From Luteimonas yindakuii (GTDB lineage: Bacteria > Pseudomonadota > Gammaproteobacteria > Xanthomonadales > Xanthomonadaceae), in the NCBI RefSeq assembly GCF_004803715.2, contig NZ_CP039383.2, positions 2,108,001 to 2,172,000 of the forward strand: a DNA stretch of 64,000 nucleotides, written 5' to 3'. Each line of letters begins with the position of its first letter. The first letter of the stretch is position 1. Positions 15,997 through 23,567 of the stretch are shown here, in pieces. The translations under genes were made by a program, and so were the position numbers. The notes beneath the pieces were generated by a model. That model did no database searches. It was not told where the DNA came from and saw only the letters and a program-made list of their open reading frames with translations.

Positions 15997-17622
15997 TCAA
16001 TCCGGCAACGCGCGCGCCAGCACGATGTCGGTGTCGTGCCCTGCCGGCAGGGTGCCCAGCGCGAGGCCATGGTCACCCGCCAGGCGGCTGCAGCAGAACA
16101 TCCGCGCCAACGGGTTGCCTGCACCCAGCAGCACCGCCGCCTGCAGTTGCAGCGCGAGCCGTTCGACCAGCCGACGCGCGGTGAACTCGCGCGTCTGGGG
16201 GTCTGTCGATGCATCGATCTCCGCAAGGAGCGCCGCCAGCGCGATGTCGTAGCTGTCGTCGCGTCCCGCCCCGGCCTGCAGTTCCGCGCGCAATGCCGCG
16301 CCTGATGCGGGCTCGCGGGCGAGCGCGCGCAGCACGTCCAGGCACTGCACGTTGCCGCTGCCTTCCCAGATCGAGTTCAACGGCGCCTGCCGGTACAGCC
16401 GCGGCAGGATCGACTCCTCGATATAGCCGGCGCCACCCAGGCACTCCTGCGCCTCGTTGACCACCGCCGGTGCGCGACGGCAGATCCAGTACTTGCCGAT
16501 CGCGGTGGCGATGCGCGCGAACGCGGCTTCGTCCGCGTCACGCGGCGCCGCATCGACGGCGCGCGCCACCCGCAGCGCCAGTGCCAGCGCCGCTTCCGCC
16601 TCCAGCACCAGGTCCGCCAGCACGTTGCGCATCAGCGGTTGTGCCACCAGTTCGCGGCCGAAGGCGTGGCGATGGCGCACATGGTGCACCGCATGCGCCA
16701 GTGCCATGCGCATCTGCGCCGCCGCGCCGAGCATGCAGTCCAGCCGCGTCAGCATGACCATCCCGAGGATCGTGGACACGCCACGCCCTTCGTCGCCGAT
16801 GCGTACCGCCCAGGCATCATCGAACTCCACTTCGCTCGACGCGTTGGCCCAGTCGCCGAGCTTGTCCTTCAGGCGCATGAGGCGGAAGGCGTTGCGGATG
16901 CCATCCGGACGCCAGCGCGGCAGCAGGAAGCAGCTCAGCCCGCCGGGCGCCTGCGCCAGCACCAGGAAGCCATCCGACATCGGCGCGGAGAAGAACCATT
17001 TGTGCCCCTGCAACAGGTATTCGCCATCGGCCTGCAGCGGCATCGCCCGGGTGAGGTTGCTGCGCACGTCGCTGCCGCCCTGGCGCTCGGTCATGCCCAT
17101 GCCGACGGTGAGCCCGCGCTTGTGCGTGGCGGGCACGTCGTCCGGGTCGTAGGCGCAGGCGCGGATGCCGTCGACCCAGGGCTGCAGTCGCGACTCGCGG
17201 GCCAGCACCGGCACCGCGGCGTGGGTCATCGTCAACGGGCAGCTGGTGCCGGCTTCGGCCTGGTGATGCAGATAGCTCAGTGCCGCGCGCGCGACATGCA
17301 CGCCATTCGCGGGCTCGCGCCACGACAGCCCGGCGACACCGCGGCCGATCGACGCGTCCATCAGCGCGTGGTAATGCGGATGGAATTCGACCCGGTCGAT
17401 ACGATGGCCGAAACGGTCGTGCGTGCGCAGGCGCGGGCGGTCGCGGTTGGCGTCGAAGCCGAGCGCATAAAGACGATCGCCGGCAAGCGCGCCGTAGTCG
17501 GCCACGCTCGCCTGCCACGCACCGCCGCCCTCGCGCTGCAGAGCCTCGCGCAGGGCGACATCGTCGTGCCACAGGTCGCGCGGCGCGAACTCCGGCGGCT
17601 GGTTCCAGGCATCGGTATTCAT
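15997..17622 (-). CDS. AidB-like acyl-CoA dehydrogenase
   Basis: 541-residue flavoprotein of the AidB branch of acyl-CoA dehydrogenases. AidB proteins take part in the adaptive response to alkylation in E. coli; others are isovaleryl-CoA-type enzymes. Typical AidB landmarks are MGMTERQGGSDVRSN, HKWFFSAPMSDGFLVLAQ, and near the C-terminus ECLGGAGYIEESILPRLYRQ and NSIWEGSGNVQCLDVLR. The extra C-terminal region of about 100 residues (480-541) is present, as in AidB. ATG at 17622 has a GGAGG site 5 bases upstream; an upstream in-frame ATG (17634) is less likely. Whether it acts on DNA damage or fatty acids is open. Confidence 0.85.
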   Translation of the reverse strand: MNTDAWNQPPEFAPRDLWHDDVALREALQREGGGAWQASVADYGALAGDRLYALGFDANRDRPRLRTHDRFGHRIDRVEFHPHYHALMDASIGRGVAGLSWREPANGVHVARAALSYLHHQAEAGTSCPLTMTHAAVPVLARESRLQPWVDGIRACAYDPDDVPATHKRGLTVGMGMTERQGGSDVRSNLTRAMPLQADGEYLLQGHKWFFSAPMSDGFLVLAQAPGGLSCFLLPRWRPDGIRNAFRLMRLKDKLGDWANASSEVEFDDAWAVRIGDEGRGVSTILGMVMLTRLDCMLGAAAQMRMALAHAVHHVRHRHAFGRELVAQPLMRNVLADLVLEAEAALALALRVARAVDAAPRDADEAAFARIATAIGKYWICRRAPAVVNEAQECLGGAGYIEESILPRLYRQAPLNSIWEGSGNVQCLDVLRALAREPASGAALRAELQAGAGRDDSYDIALAALLAEIDASTDPQTREFTARRLVERLALQLQAAVLLGAGNPLARMFCCSRLAGDHGLALGTLPAGHDTDIVLARALPD

Positions 17623-17738
17623 GGCGGCCTCCATGTGGGCAATGGCGGGACAAGAGGTTCTTCTCCCAGTCTCCGGGGCAATGAACCACAACTGGAGCGT
17701 CCGCGGGCCCGCGAGCCGCTCTGTCGTGTTGCGTGCTG

Positions 17739-17855
17739 CCCGTCGCGCGCACCGGGGGGTGTGCTCCCCCGGCCGAAGTCCGCGTCCAGCTACCACGGCC
17801 GGCCGCCGGCCATCCATGGCCGGCTGTCCGCACGCCCCCCGGTGCACGCGACGGG
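17739..17855 (+). repeat. Hairpin element A: about 25-bp inverted arms around a conserved GC-rich core
   Basis: Arms CCCGTCGCGCGCACCGGGGG (17739-17758, continuing to 17763) and its near-complement ending at 17855 enclose a 66-bp core. The core reads GTCCGCGTCC, then GCTACCAC, CCGGCCGCCGGCC, and TCCATGGCCGGCT. The same core is found on the opposite strand in element B (17980-18093). It lies in the 577-bp non-coding gap between the AidB-like gene and the second csp gene. There is no ORF or transposase in it, so it is either a non-autonomous mobile element or a structured RNA/regulatory element. Confidence 0.7.
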
Positions 17856-17979
17856 CTCGGGCGTTCGACGGCTTCGGTGCGGAGATCAGGAGCGGCTGGC
17901 GCCAGACTCCGCTGCAACCGATCAGGTACACGCTCTTGCCGTGGACTTTGTCCTGTTCCAGACGCGACGACAGGTCGGA

Positions 17980-18093
17980 GCCCGCCGCGGTCGCAGGGGG
18001 ATGTCCAGAGCCGGCCATGGAAGGCCGGCGGCCGGATGTGGTAGCAGGACGCGGAGATATCCGGCTGGGCATCCCCCTGTGGCCGCGGTGGGC
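17980..18093 (-). repeat. Hairpin element B: same core in opposite orientation, different arms
   Basis: Arms GCCCGCCGCGGTCGCAGGGG (17980-17999, to 18003) and the near-complement ending at 18093 enclose the same core as element A on the minus strand (CCGCGTCC, GCTACCAC, CCGGCCGCCGGCC, TCCATGGCCGGCT). Arm sequences differ completely from element A, yet pair within each element with only a few mismatches. The elements are separated by about 124 bp that I cannot assign to any feature. Confidence 0.7.
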
Positions 18094-18151
18094 CGCCCGG
18101 ACTGGCCCGGGACTGTGCCCGGACCGCTCCCTCAAACGGGAGAACAACCAC

Positions 18152-18177
18152 AAAAAAGCCCCGCACTGGGCGGGGCT
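18152..18177 (-). terminator. Rho-independent terminator of the second csp gene
   Basis: Minus-strand stem GCCCCGC / GCGGGGC with a 5-base loop, followed by six T residues. It lies 22 bp after the csp stop codon (18200). The terminator separates csp from the hairpin-element region. Confidence 0.9.
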
Positions 18178-18199
18178 CGAGGTCACCGTGGTCCGTGGC

Positions 18200-18406
18200 T
18201 CAGGCGACCGGCGCGACGCCCGTTGCCTGCGCGCCCTTCGGGCCCTGGGTCACTTCGTAGCTCACGCGCTGGCCTTCCTGCAGGCTCCGGAAGCCCTTCG
18301 AGTCGATGGCCGAATAGTGGACGAATACGTCCGACCCGCCGTCTTCGGGAGCGATGAAGCCGAAACCCTTGGCGTCGTTGAACCACTTCACTGTGCCGTA
18401 TTGCAT
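18200..18406 (-). CDS. Cold-shock protein, second copy
   Basis: 68-residue CspA-family nucleic-acid chaperone. It starts [10 protein letters not shown] and carries RNP-1 KGFGFI and RNP-2 VFVHY. A small insertion (PEDGGSD) between the two differs from the copy at 13809, and the C-terminus ends GVAPVA. ATG at 18406 is chosen; frames further upstream have no family similarity. Monocistronic, with its own terminator. Confidence 0.94.
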   Translation of the reverse strand: MQYGTVKWFNDAKGFGFIAPEDGGSDVFVHYSAIDSKGFRSLQEGQRVSYEVTQGPKGAQATGVAPVA

Positions 18407-18494
18407 AACCCTTCCACCTTCGTCTGGATTCGATAGCGCGCGCCAGTCGGCGCACGGGGGCGAGTATCGAAGCAAACGGTCGCGGTTTGCAATC

Positions 18495-19241
18495 TCAGGA
18501 CGTCAGGAAGCGACGCAGGATGGCGGGAATGGACGCGGACACGGCGGCGACGTTGTCCAGCACTTCCTGGAACGTGATCTCGGCCGCATCCGCACAGCCG
18601 GCGGCCCAGTTGGCGACGATCGCCAGGCATGCGTATTCCAGCCCGAGCTCACGCGCCAGACCGGCCTCGGGCATGCCGGTCATGCCGACGAGATCACAGC
18701 CGTCGCGGCGCAGGCGTGCAATCTCGGCTTTCGTTTCCAGGCGCGGGCCCTGGGTGGCCCCGTAGCAACCGCCATCGACCACGTCGACCCCGGCCGTGCG
18801 CGCCGCGGCCAGAAGCTGCGTCCGCAGCGCCGGGGTGTAGGGATCGCCGAAATCCACATGCAGGACCTCGCTGCCCTCCTCCTCGCAGAAGGTGGAAACG
18901 CGACCCCAGGTGTAGTCGATCAACTGGTCCGGGCAGGCGAGCACGCGCGGGCCGAAGCGTTCGGTGATGCCGCCGACGGTGTTGAGCGCGATCACCCGGC
19001 GCGCACCGAGCGCCTGCAGCGCGGCGAGGTTGGCGCGGTAGTTGATCCGGTGCGGCGGCACCGAATGGCCTTCGCCATGACGGGCCAGGAACGCGACGCG
19101 TCGACCTTCCAGCGTGCCGATGCGCACCGGCCCGGACAGCGCACCATGGCGCGTCGGCGGCTGGTGGGTTTCGACATCGTCGAGTTCGGCGATGCGGTAG
19201 AGGCCGGTGCCGCCGATGACGGCCAGGTCGATGTCGCTCAT
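18495..19241 (-). CDS. mtiP: S-methyl-5'-thioinosine phosphorylase
   Basis: 248-residue purine nucleoside phosphorylase of the MTAP branch, acting in the polyamine/methionine salvage route after deamination of methylthioadenosine. The phosphate-binding GGTGLYR starts the protein, [18 protein letters not shown] follows, and [17 protein letters not shown] and [17 protein letters not shown] form the substrate pocket. Directly after comes [12 protein letters not shown]: where MTA phosphorylases have Asp, this protein has Asn. An Asn there favours a 6-oxopurine, as in the Pseudomonas S-methylthioinosine enzyme. The gene precedes hpt, which would salvage the hypoxanthine formed, so the two fit one pathway. 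Confidence 0.85.
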   Translation of the reverse strand: MSDIDLAVIGGTGLYRIAELDDVETHQPPTRHGALSGPVRIGTLEGRRVAFLARHGEGHSVPPHRINYRANLAALQALGARRVIALNTVGGITERFGPRVLACPDQLIDYTWGRVSTFCEEEGSEVLHVDFGDPYTPALRTQLLAAARTAGVDVVDGGCYGATQGPRLETKAEIARLRRDGCDLVGMTGMPEAGLARELGLEYACLAIVANWAAGCADAAEITFQEVLDNVAAVSASIPAILRRFLTS

Positions 19242-19266
19242 CACAGGTCCAGGGAAGGGGTCGGGG

Positions 19267-19824
19267 TCACTCGGCTAGCGCGTAGATCGCCGGCAGGTTG
19301 CGGCCCTGCTCGTGGTAATCCATGCCGTAGCCGAACACGTAACGGTCGGGCACCTCGACACCGATGTAGTCGGCGGTGATGCCTTCGACGCGGCGGTCGT
19401 GCAGCTTGTCGGCAAGCACCGCCACGCGCACGTCGGCGGCGTTCTGGTCCTCGCACCAGCGGGTGACCGCGTGCAGGGTGTGGCCTTCGTCGAGGATGTC
19501 GTCGACCAGCAGCACGCGGCGGTCGCGCATCGACGTCGCCGGCCGGTGCAGCCACGCCAGCCCGGAACCGCGGGTCTGCCCACGGTAACGGGTGGCATGG
19601 AGGTACTCGAACTCGACGTCCAGGCCGCGCTCGCCGAGTGCGAAGGCAAGCTGGGTCGCGAACGGCATGCCGCCATGCATGATGGTGACGAACAGCGGCG
19701 GCGTGGCATCACCGGCGTAATCGGCGTGGATCGCGTCGGCCATGCGCGAAATCACGGCGTCGATGGCCGCGCGGTCGTGCAGGCATTCCGCGCCCTGCAG
19801 CGCGTTGGCAAGTCTGGGCGTCAT
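19267..19824 (-). CDS. hpt: Hypoxanthine-guanine phosphoribosyltransferase
   Basis: 185-residue purine salvage enzyme converting hypoxanthine (and guanine) with PRPP to IMP (GMP). The PRPP-binding loop VLLVDDILDEGHTL (residues about 104-117) and the GYGMDYHEQGRNLP C-terminal hood are clear. The start ATG overlaps the nagZ stop in an ATGA arrangement. Together with mtiP downstream (25 bp) it forms a nagZ-hpt-mtiP operon. Confidence 0.93.
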   Translation of the reverse strand: MTPRLANALQGAECLHDRAAIDAVISRMADAIHADYAGDATPPLFVTIMHGGMPFATQLAFALGERGLDVEFEYLHATRYRGQTRGSGLAWLHRPATSMRDRRVLLVDDILDEGHTLHAVTRWCEDQNAADVRVAVLADKLHDRRVEGITADYIGVEVPDRYVFGYGMDYHEQGRNLPAIYALAE

Positions 19825-20822
19825 GCGATGAAGCCTCCGGGCATATCGCCGCGTACGGCGTTGTAACGCTGGTCCGCAAGCAGGCCATCCCAGCCGAGCG
19901 CACCGCGGCCGATCAGGCCGGTCAGCGCCATCGTGTTGAGCGCGCGGCCTTCCACCGCCGCCAGCGACTCGGGCACCAGCTCCGGATGGCAGACCAGCAC
20001 CACGTCGCAGCCGGCATCGAGGTGGGCGTCTATCCGCGCCTTGACGCCGCCGACGCCGTGCGCGGCGGCCATGCCGATATCGTCGGAGAACACCACGCCA
20101 CGGAAGTGCATCTCGTGGCGCAGGATGTCGTTGATCCAGCGGCTGGAATAGCCGGCGGGCTCCGGTGCCACCTGCGGATACACCACGTGCGCCAGCATCA
20201 CCGCGTCGGCACCGGCGTCGATGCCGGCGACGAACGGCACCAGGTCCTGCGCACGGATCTCGTCCAGCGGCCGGTCGTCGATGGCGTTGTCGAAATGGGT
20301 GTCCTCGCGCACCGAACCGTGGCCGGGGAAGTGCTTGAGGGTGGCGGCCATGCCGGCATCGTGCATGCCTTCGACGTAGGCACGGGTGAGTGCCGCCACG
20401 ACCTCGGGATCGGCATCGAACGCGCGGTCGCCGATGGCGAGGTTGCCGCGGTGCAGGTCGACGACCGGGGCGAAACTCAGGTCCACGCCGGTGGCCCGCA
20501 CTTCGCTCGCCATCAGCCAGGCATGCTCGCGGGCGGCGGCCATCGCACCTTCGCGATCGCTGCGGTAACGCGCACCGAAGATCTCCAGCGGCGGCAGTGC
20601 CGCATAGCCCTCGCGGAAGCGCTGCACGCGTCCGCCTTCCTGGTCGACGCAGACCAGCTGCGGCCGCGGCGCGGCTTCACGGATCGCCTGCGACAGCTCG
20701 GCCACCTGCGCACGCGAGGCGAAGTTGCGGGTGAACAGGATCACGCCGGCGCAGGCATCGTGCTGCAGCCAGTCGCGCTCCTGGGCGGTGAGTTCGGTGC
20801 CGGCGACGCCGATCACGAGCAT
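19821..20822 (-). CDS. nagZ: Beta-N-acetylhexosaminidase (cell-wall recycling)
   Basis: 333-residue GH3 enzyme that removes GlcNAc from anhydro-muropeptides in the cytoplasm. GH3 landmarks: VDQEGGRVQRFREG (substrate loop), KHFPGHGSVREDTH (the His-Asp-containing catalytic loop of NagZ, residues about 163-176) and VVFSDDIGMAAA, which carries the nucleophile Asp near residue 247. No signal peptide, as expected. ATG at 20822. The last gene of the preceding operon (CYTH) lies 108 bp upstream. Function in peptidoglycan recycling is well established for the family. Confidence 0.93.
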   Translation of the reverse strand: MLVIGVAGTELTAQERDWLQHDACAGVILFTRNFASRAQVAELSQAIREAAPRPQLVCVDQEGGRVQRFREGYAALPPLEIFGARYRSDREGAMAAAREHAWLMASEVRATGVDLSFAPVVDLHRGNLAIGDRAFDADPEVVAALTRAYVEGMHDAGMAATLKHFPGHGSVREDTHFDNAIDDRPLDEIRAQDLVPFVAGIDAGADAVMLAHVVYPQVAPEPAGYSSRWINDILRHEMHFRGVVFSDDIGMAAAHGVGGVKARIDAHLDAGCDVVLVCHPELVPESLAAVEGRALNTMALTGLIGRGALGWDGLLADQRYNAVRGDMPGGFIA

Positions 20823-20930
20823 GCGGGAATCTCCAGGTGGCACGTCATCGTGCCCACGCGGCATTGTCGCAGAACCGCCATCGCGCGCACGGACACGTTC
20901 CGGCCGATGGCAACACCCGGCCGACGCGCC

Positions 20931-21440
20931 TCAATGCCCGACGCGTTCGTCCCTGCTCCAGTCGCGATACGGACGGTCGGCCAGCGCCAGGTTGTAGTAG
21001 CGCTGCAGTTGCGTGACCTCGTTGCCGAGCCAGTCCGGCCGCTCGAACAGCTCGTGCTCGTCACCGAGTTCGATTTCCGCGACCACCAGTCCGGCGTTGT
21101 CGCCTTCGAACTCGTCGATCTCCCACAGGTGCGCGCCATGGCGCACCAGGTGGCGGCGCTTTTCGATCCGGCCACCCACGCACAGTTCCAGCAGCGCACG
21201 CGCATCCTCGGTCGGCACTGGATATTCGAACTCCTGCCGGCTCAGGCCCACTTCGCGCGACTTGATGTTGAGGAACGCCACGTCGTCCTGCAACCGCACG
21301 CGCACCGACGCCCGCTGCTCGCCGCGGGCAAGCGCCGCCGCATCGTTGAGATAACCCTGCGCCATCGGCACCGAGCGGTGCACGGCATTGCGCCAGCTGT
21401 CATCGCGAAGCAGGAACTTGCGCTCGATCTCAACGGCCAT
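20931..21440 (-). CDS. CYTH-domain triphosphate-processing enzyme
   Basis: 169-residue member of the triphosphate tunnel metalloenzyme group. The signature E-I-E-R-K-F-L-L is at the N-terminus, followed by the expected charged strands (RASVRVRL, NIKSR, IEKRRHLV, WEIDEFEGDNAGLVVAEIEL). Bacterial members are annotated as class IV adenylate cyclases, thiamine triphosphatases or inorganic triphosphatases; the sequence alone does not tell which. ATG at 21440; 24 bp after rlmD, so co-transcribed with it. Confidence 0.88.
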   Translation of the reverse strand: MAVEIERKFLLRDDSWRNAVHRSVPMAQGYLNDAAALARGEQRASVRVRLQDDVAFLNIKSREVGLSRQEFEYPVPTEDARALLELCVGGRIEKRRHLVRHGAHLWEIDEFEGDNAGLVVAEIELGDEHELFERPDWLGNEVTQLQRYYNLALADRPYRDWSRDERVGH

Positions 21441-21464
21441 GCGGTGCCTCCGGCAGTGCTGTGC

Positions 21465-22778
21465 TCAGGGTTCGAACAGCGCGATGGATTCCACGTGCGC
21501 GGTATGCGGGAACATGTCCATCACCCCTGCCGCACGCAGTTTCCAGCCGCGTTCGTTGACGAGATAGTCGGCATCGCGTGCCAGCGAGCCCGGATGGCAA
21601 CTCACATAGACGATGCGCTTGAGGCCCTTCAACGACAGTTGCCTGAGCACGGCATCGGCACCGGAGCGCGGCGGATCCAGCAGCAGGCGATCGAAGCCCT
21701 GACCCGCCCACGGCTTGCCGTCGAGGGGCTGGGTGAGATCGGCGGCATGGAATTCCGCATTCGCGAGGCCATTGAGCGCGGCGTTCCCGCGCGCACGCGC
21801 CACCAGGCCGGCATCACCCTCGACGCCGATCACCTCCGCGTTGCCTCGCGCGAGTGGCAGGGTGAAGTTGCCCAGCCCGCAGAACAGGTCGAGCACGCGC
21901 TCACCCGGCCGCGTGTCGAGCAGCTCCAGAGCGAGCGCGATCATCTTCCCGTTGAGGCCCTTGTTGACCTGGATGAAGTCGAGCGGTCGGAACTTCAGCT
22001 CCACATCCCACTGCGGCAGGCGGAACGACAGCGGCGGATCCCCGGGCCACAACGCGTGCACCGAATCGATGCCGCCGGGCTGCAGGAAGATCGCGAAGCC
22101 GTGGTCCTGCGCGAAGGCCTGCAGGCGCTCGCGGTCGGCGGGCGACAGCGGCGCGAGATGGCGGAACACCAGTGCCACGGTGTCGTCGCCGGCGATGAAT
22201 TCGATCTGCGGGATCTCGCGGCGCCCGTCCATCGCATCGACCAGTGCCGACAGCGCCGCGACACGCTCGCCGATGGCCGGGATCGCGGTGTAGCAGATCG
22301 ACAGGTCGGCGACGAAACGCGGGTCGAGCTCGCGGAAGCCGACCAGGGTCCTGCCCTTTTTCTCCACCCGGCGCACCGAGAACCGGCCCTTGCGGCGGTA
22401 ACCCCACTGGCGGTCGGTCAGCGGCGGCAGCACCTGCTCCGGCACGACGTGGCCGATGCGTTCGAAGTTCTCCAGCAGCACGCGCTGCTTGGCGAGGATC
22501 TGCTTCGACTCCTCCAGGTGCTGCAGCACACAGCCGCTGCACACGCCGAAATGCGGGCAGCGCGGCTGCACGCGATCGGGCGATGCGCGCTCGACATCCA
22601 GCGTGACCGCCTCGTCGAGGCTGCGCGAGCGCGCCGTCTGGCGCACCAGCACGCGTTCGCCCGGCAACGCACCGGTGACGGACACGGGCTTGCCGTCAGC
22701 GCGGCGGGCAACGCCGCGGCCGTCATGGCCGAGGTCGAGGATGTCGAGCTGGAACGGGGTCTGGTCGAGTCGAGCCAC
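21465..22778 (-). CDS. rlmD: 23S rRNA (uracil-1939-C5)-methyltransferase
   Basis: 437-residue SAM-dependent methyltransferase. The N-terminal TRAM domain (residues 10-60) is followed by the Fe-S-binding cysteines (CPHFGVCSGC, with another after), and the C-terminal domain has the SAM-binding FCGLGNF, VEGDAGLV, LLLDPPRSGA and the catalytic cysteine in YVSCHPGSLARD. The start codon is GTG at 22778; no better ATG lies nearby. The CYTH gene follows in the same direction. The assignment to RlmD rather than RlmC or TrmA rests on length and the TRAM plus cysteine pattern. Confidence 0.9.
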   Translation of the reverse strand: MARLDQTPFQLDILDLGHDGRGVARRADGKPVSVTGALPGERVLVRQTARSRSLDEAVTLDVERASPDRVQPRCPHFGVCSGCVLQHLEESKQILAKQRVLLENFERIGHVVPEQVLPPLTDRQWGYRRKGRFSVRRVEKKGRTLVGFRELDPRFVADLSICYTAIPAIGERVAALSALVDAMDGRREIPQIEFIAGDDTVALVFRHLAPLSPADRERLQAFAQDHGFAIFLQPGGIDSVHALWPGDPPLSFRLPQWDVELKFRPLDFIQVNKGLNGKMIALALELLDTRPGERVLDLFCGLGNFTLPLARGNAEVIGVEGDAGLVARARGNAALNGLANAEFHAADLTQPLDGKPWAGQGFDRLLLDPPRSGADAVLRQLSLKGLKRIVYVSCHPGSLARDADYLVNERGWKLRAAGVMDMFPHTAHVESIALFEP

Positions 22779-22954
22779 GTCGCGGAAATGGTGCGGGGGA
22801 AGCGCGCCATTGTCGCAGACCCCGCAGGGCGTCGCCCCGGCGAACGTGCCGGGGTCGGCTTTCGCTGCGCCCGCGAGCGCGCTGGCGCCGATTCACTGGC
22901 ACCGGGTCGCAAGCGTCCAGGCGCGCGTGCTTCCGATCGAACGCGAGCAGGGCC

Positions 22955-23539
22955 CTACTTCTGCCGCCAGCCGCCGCCTGCGTCCTGGTACCACCAGCCG
23001 CCTTTCGCCCGCTGCACCCACTGCTCGGCGAACACCTGGCGGATGCGCGGCTCCCAGTCCGGCTGCCCGTTGGCCACCGCGATCTCGCGGTAGACCGCAC
23101 GCGAATCGCGGTTCTGCTCGGCGACGGCCTGGTTGACCTGCGCACGCTGCGCCATCGGGATGCTGCCCGCATCGCGTATCGAGACTTCGCCGGTGTTGGT
23201 GAACCCCAGCGCGCCGGAATCGAAATGTGCCGACAGCGAGGACTGGAAACGACTGGCCATGCGCGCGCGGATCGCCTCGATCGCAGGCGTGCGGATGGTG
23301 ATGTCCGGGGTCTGCGCATGCGCGGTGGAAATGCCCAGCAGCATCAGCGGATGGAAGCTGCCGCCGCGTGCCATGCCACCCGGCGGCGTCGTGCCTTCCG
23401 GCGCGGCCTCGCGGCCGATCACGTCGTCGACGAATTCGCGCGCGGCCTCGCGGGCTTCGGCGGCGGGGAAATACACGTTGATGGTGACGCAGGCGGTCAG
23501 CACCAGCGCGGTGGTGAAGATGGCGAACCAGCGGATCAT
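22955..23539 (-). CDS. ydbL: YdbL family lipoprotein
   Basis: 194-residue DUF1318 protein, homologue of E. coli YdbL, which works with YdbH (a TamB-like lipid-transport protein). The signal peptide ends in a lipobox LTACV (Cys17), followed directly by INVYFPAAEAREAAREFVD, the family N-terminus. The middle is low complexity (TTPPGGMARGGS), and the C-terminal part carries the conserved AIRARMASRF and the motif GQPDWEPRIR. ATG at 23539 is preceded by AGGAGACC. The gene lies 28 bp after ydbH. The small lipoprotein YnbE that usually sits between the two is not present. Confidence 0.82.
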   Translation of the reverse strand: MIRWFAIFTTALVLTACVTINVYFPAAEAREAAREFVDDVIGREAAPEGTTPPGGMARGGSFHPLMLLGISTAHAQTPDITIRTPAIEAIRARMASRFQSSLSAHFDSGALGFTNTGEVSIRDAGSIPMAQRAQVNQAVAEQNRDSRAVYREIAVANGQPDWEPRIRQVFAEQWVQRAKGGWWYQDAGGGWRQK

Positions 23540-23567
23540 GGAGGTCTCCTGACGGGGAAAAGGGCGC

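Noticed and set aside
22835..22854. GC-rich hairpin (CCCCGGC / GCCGGGG) between rlmD and ydbL as terminator
   Set aside because: The stem is fair but no T-run follows on the relevant strand; could be chance in GC-rich DNA.
19986..23093. A 1035-codon open frame on the plus strand across nagZ, CYTH and rlmD
   Set aside because: It is antisense to several well-supported genes; composition is rich in Arg, Ala, Gly and His without domains, as expected from the complementary strand of GC-rich genes.
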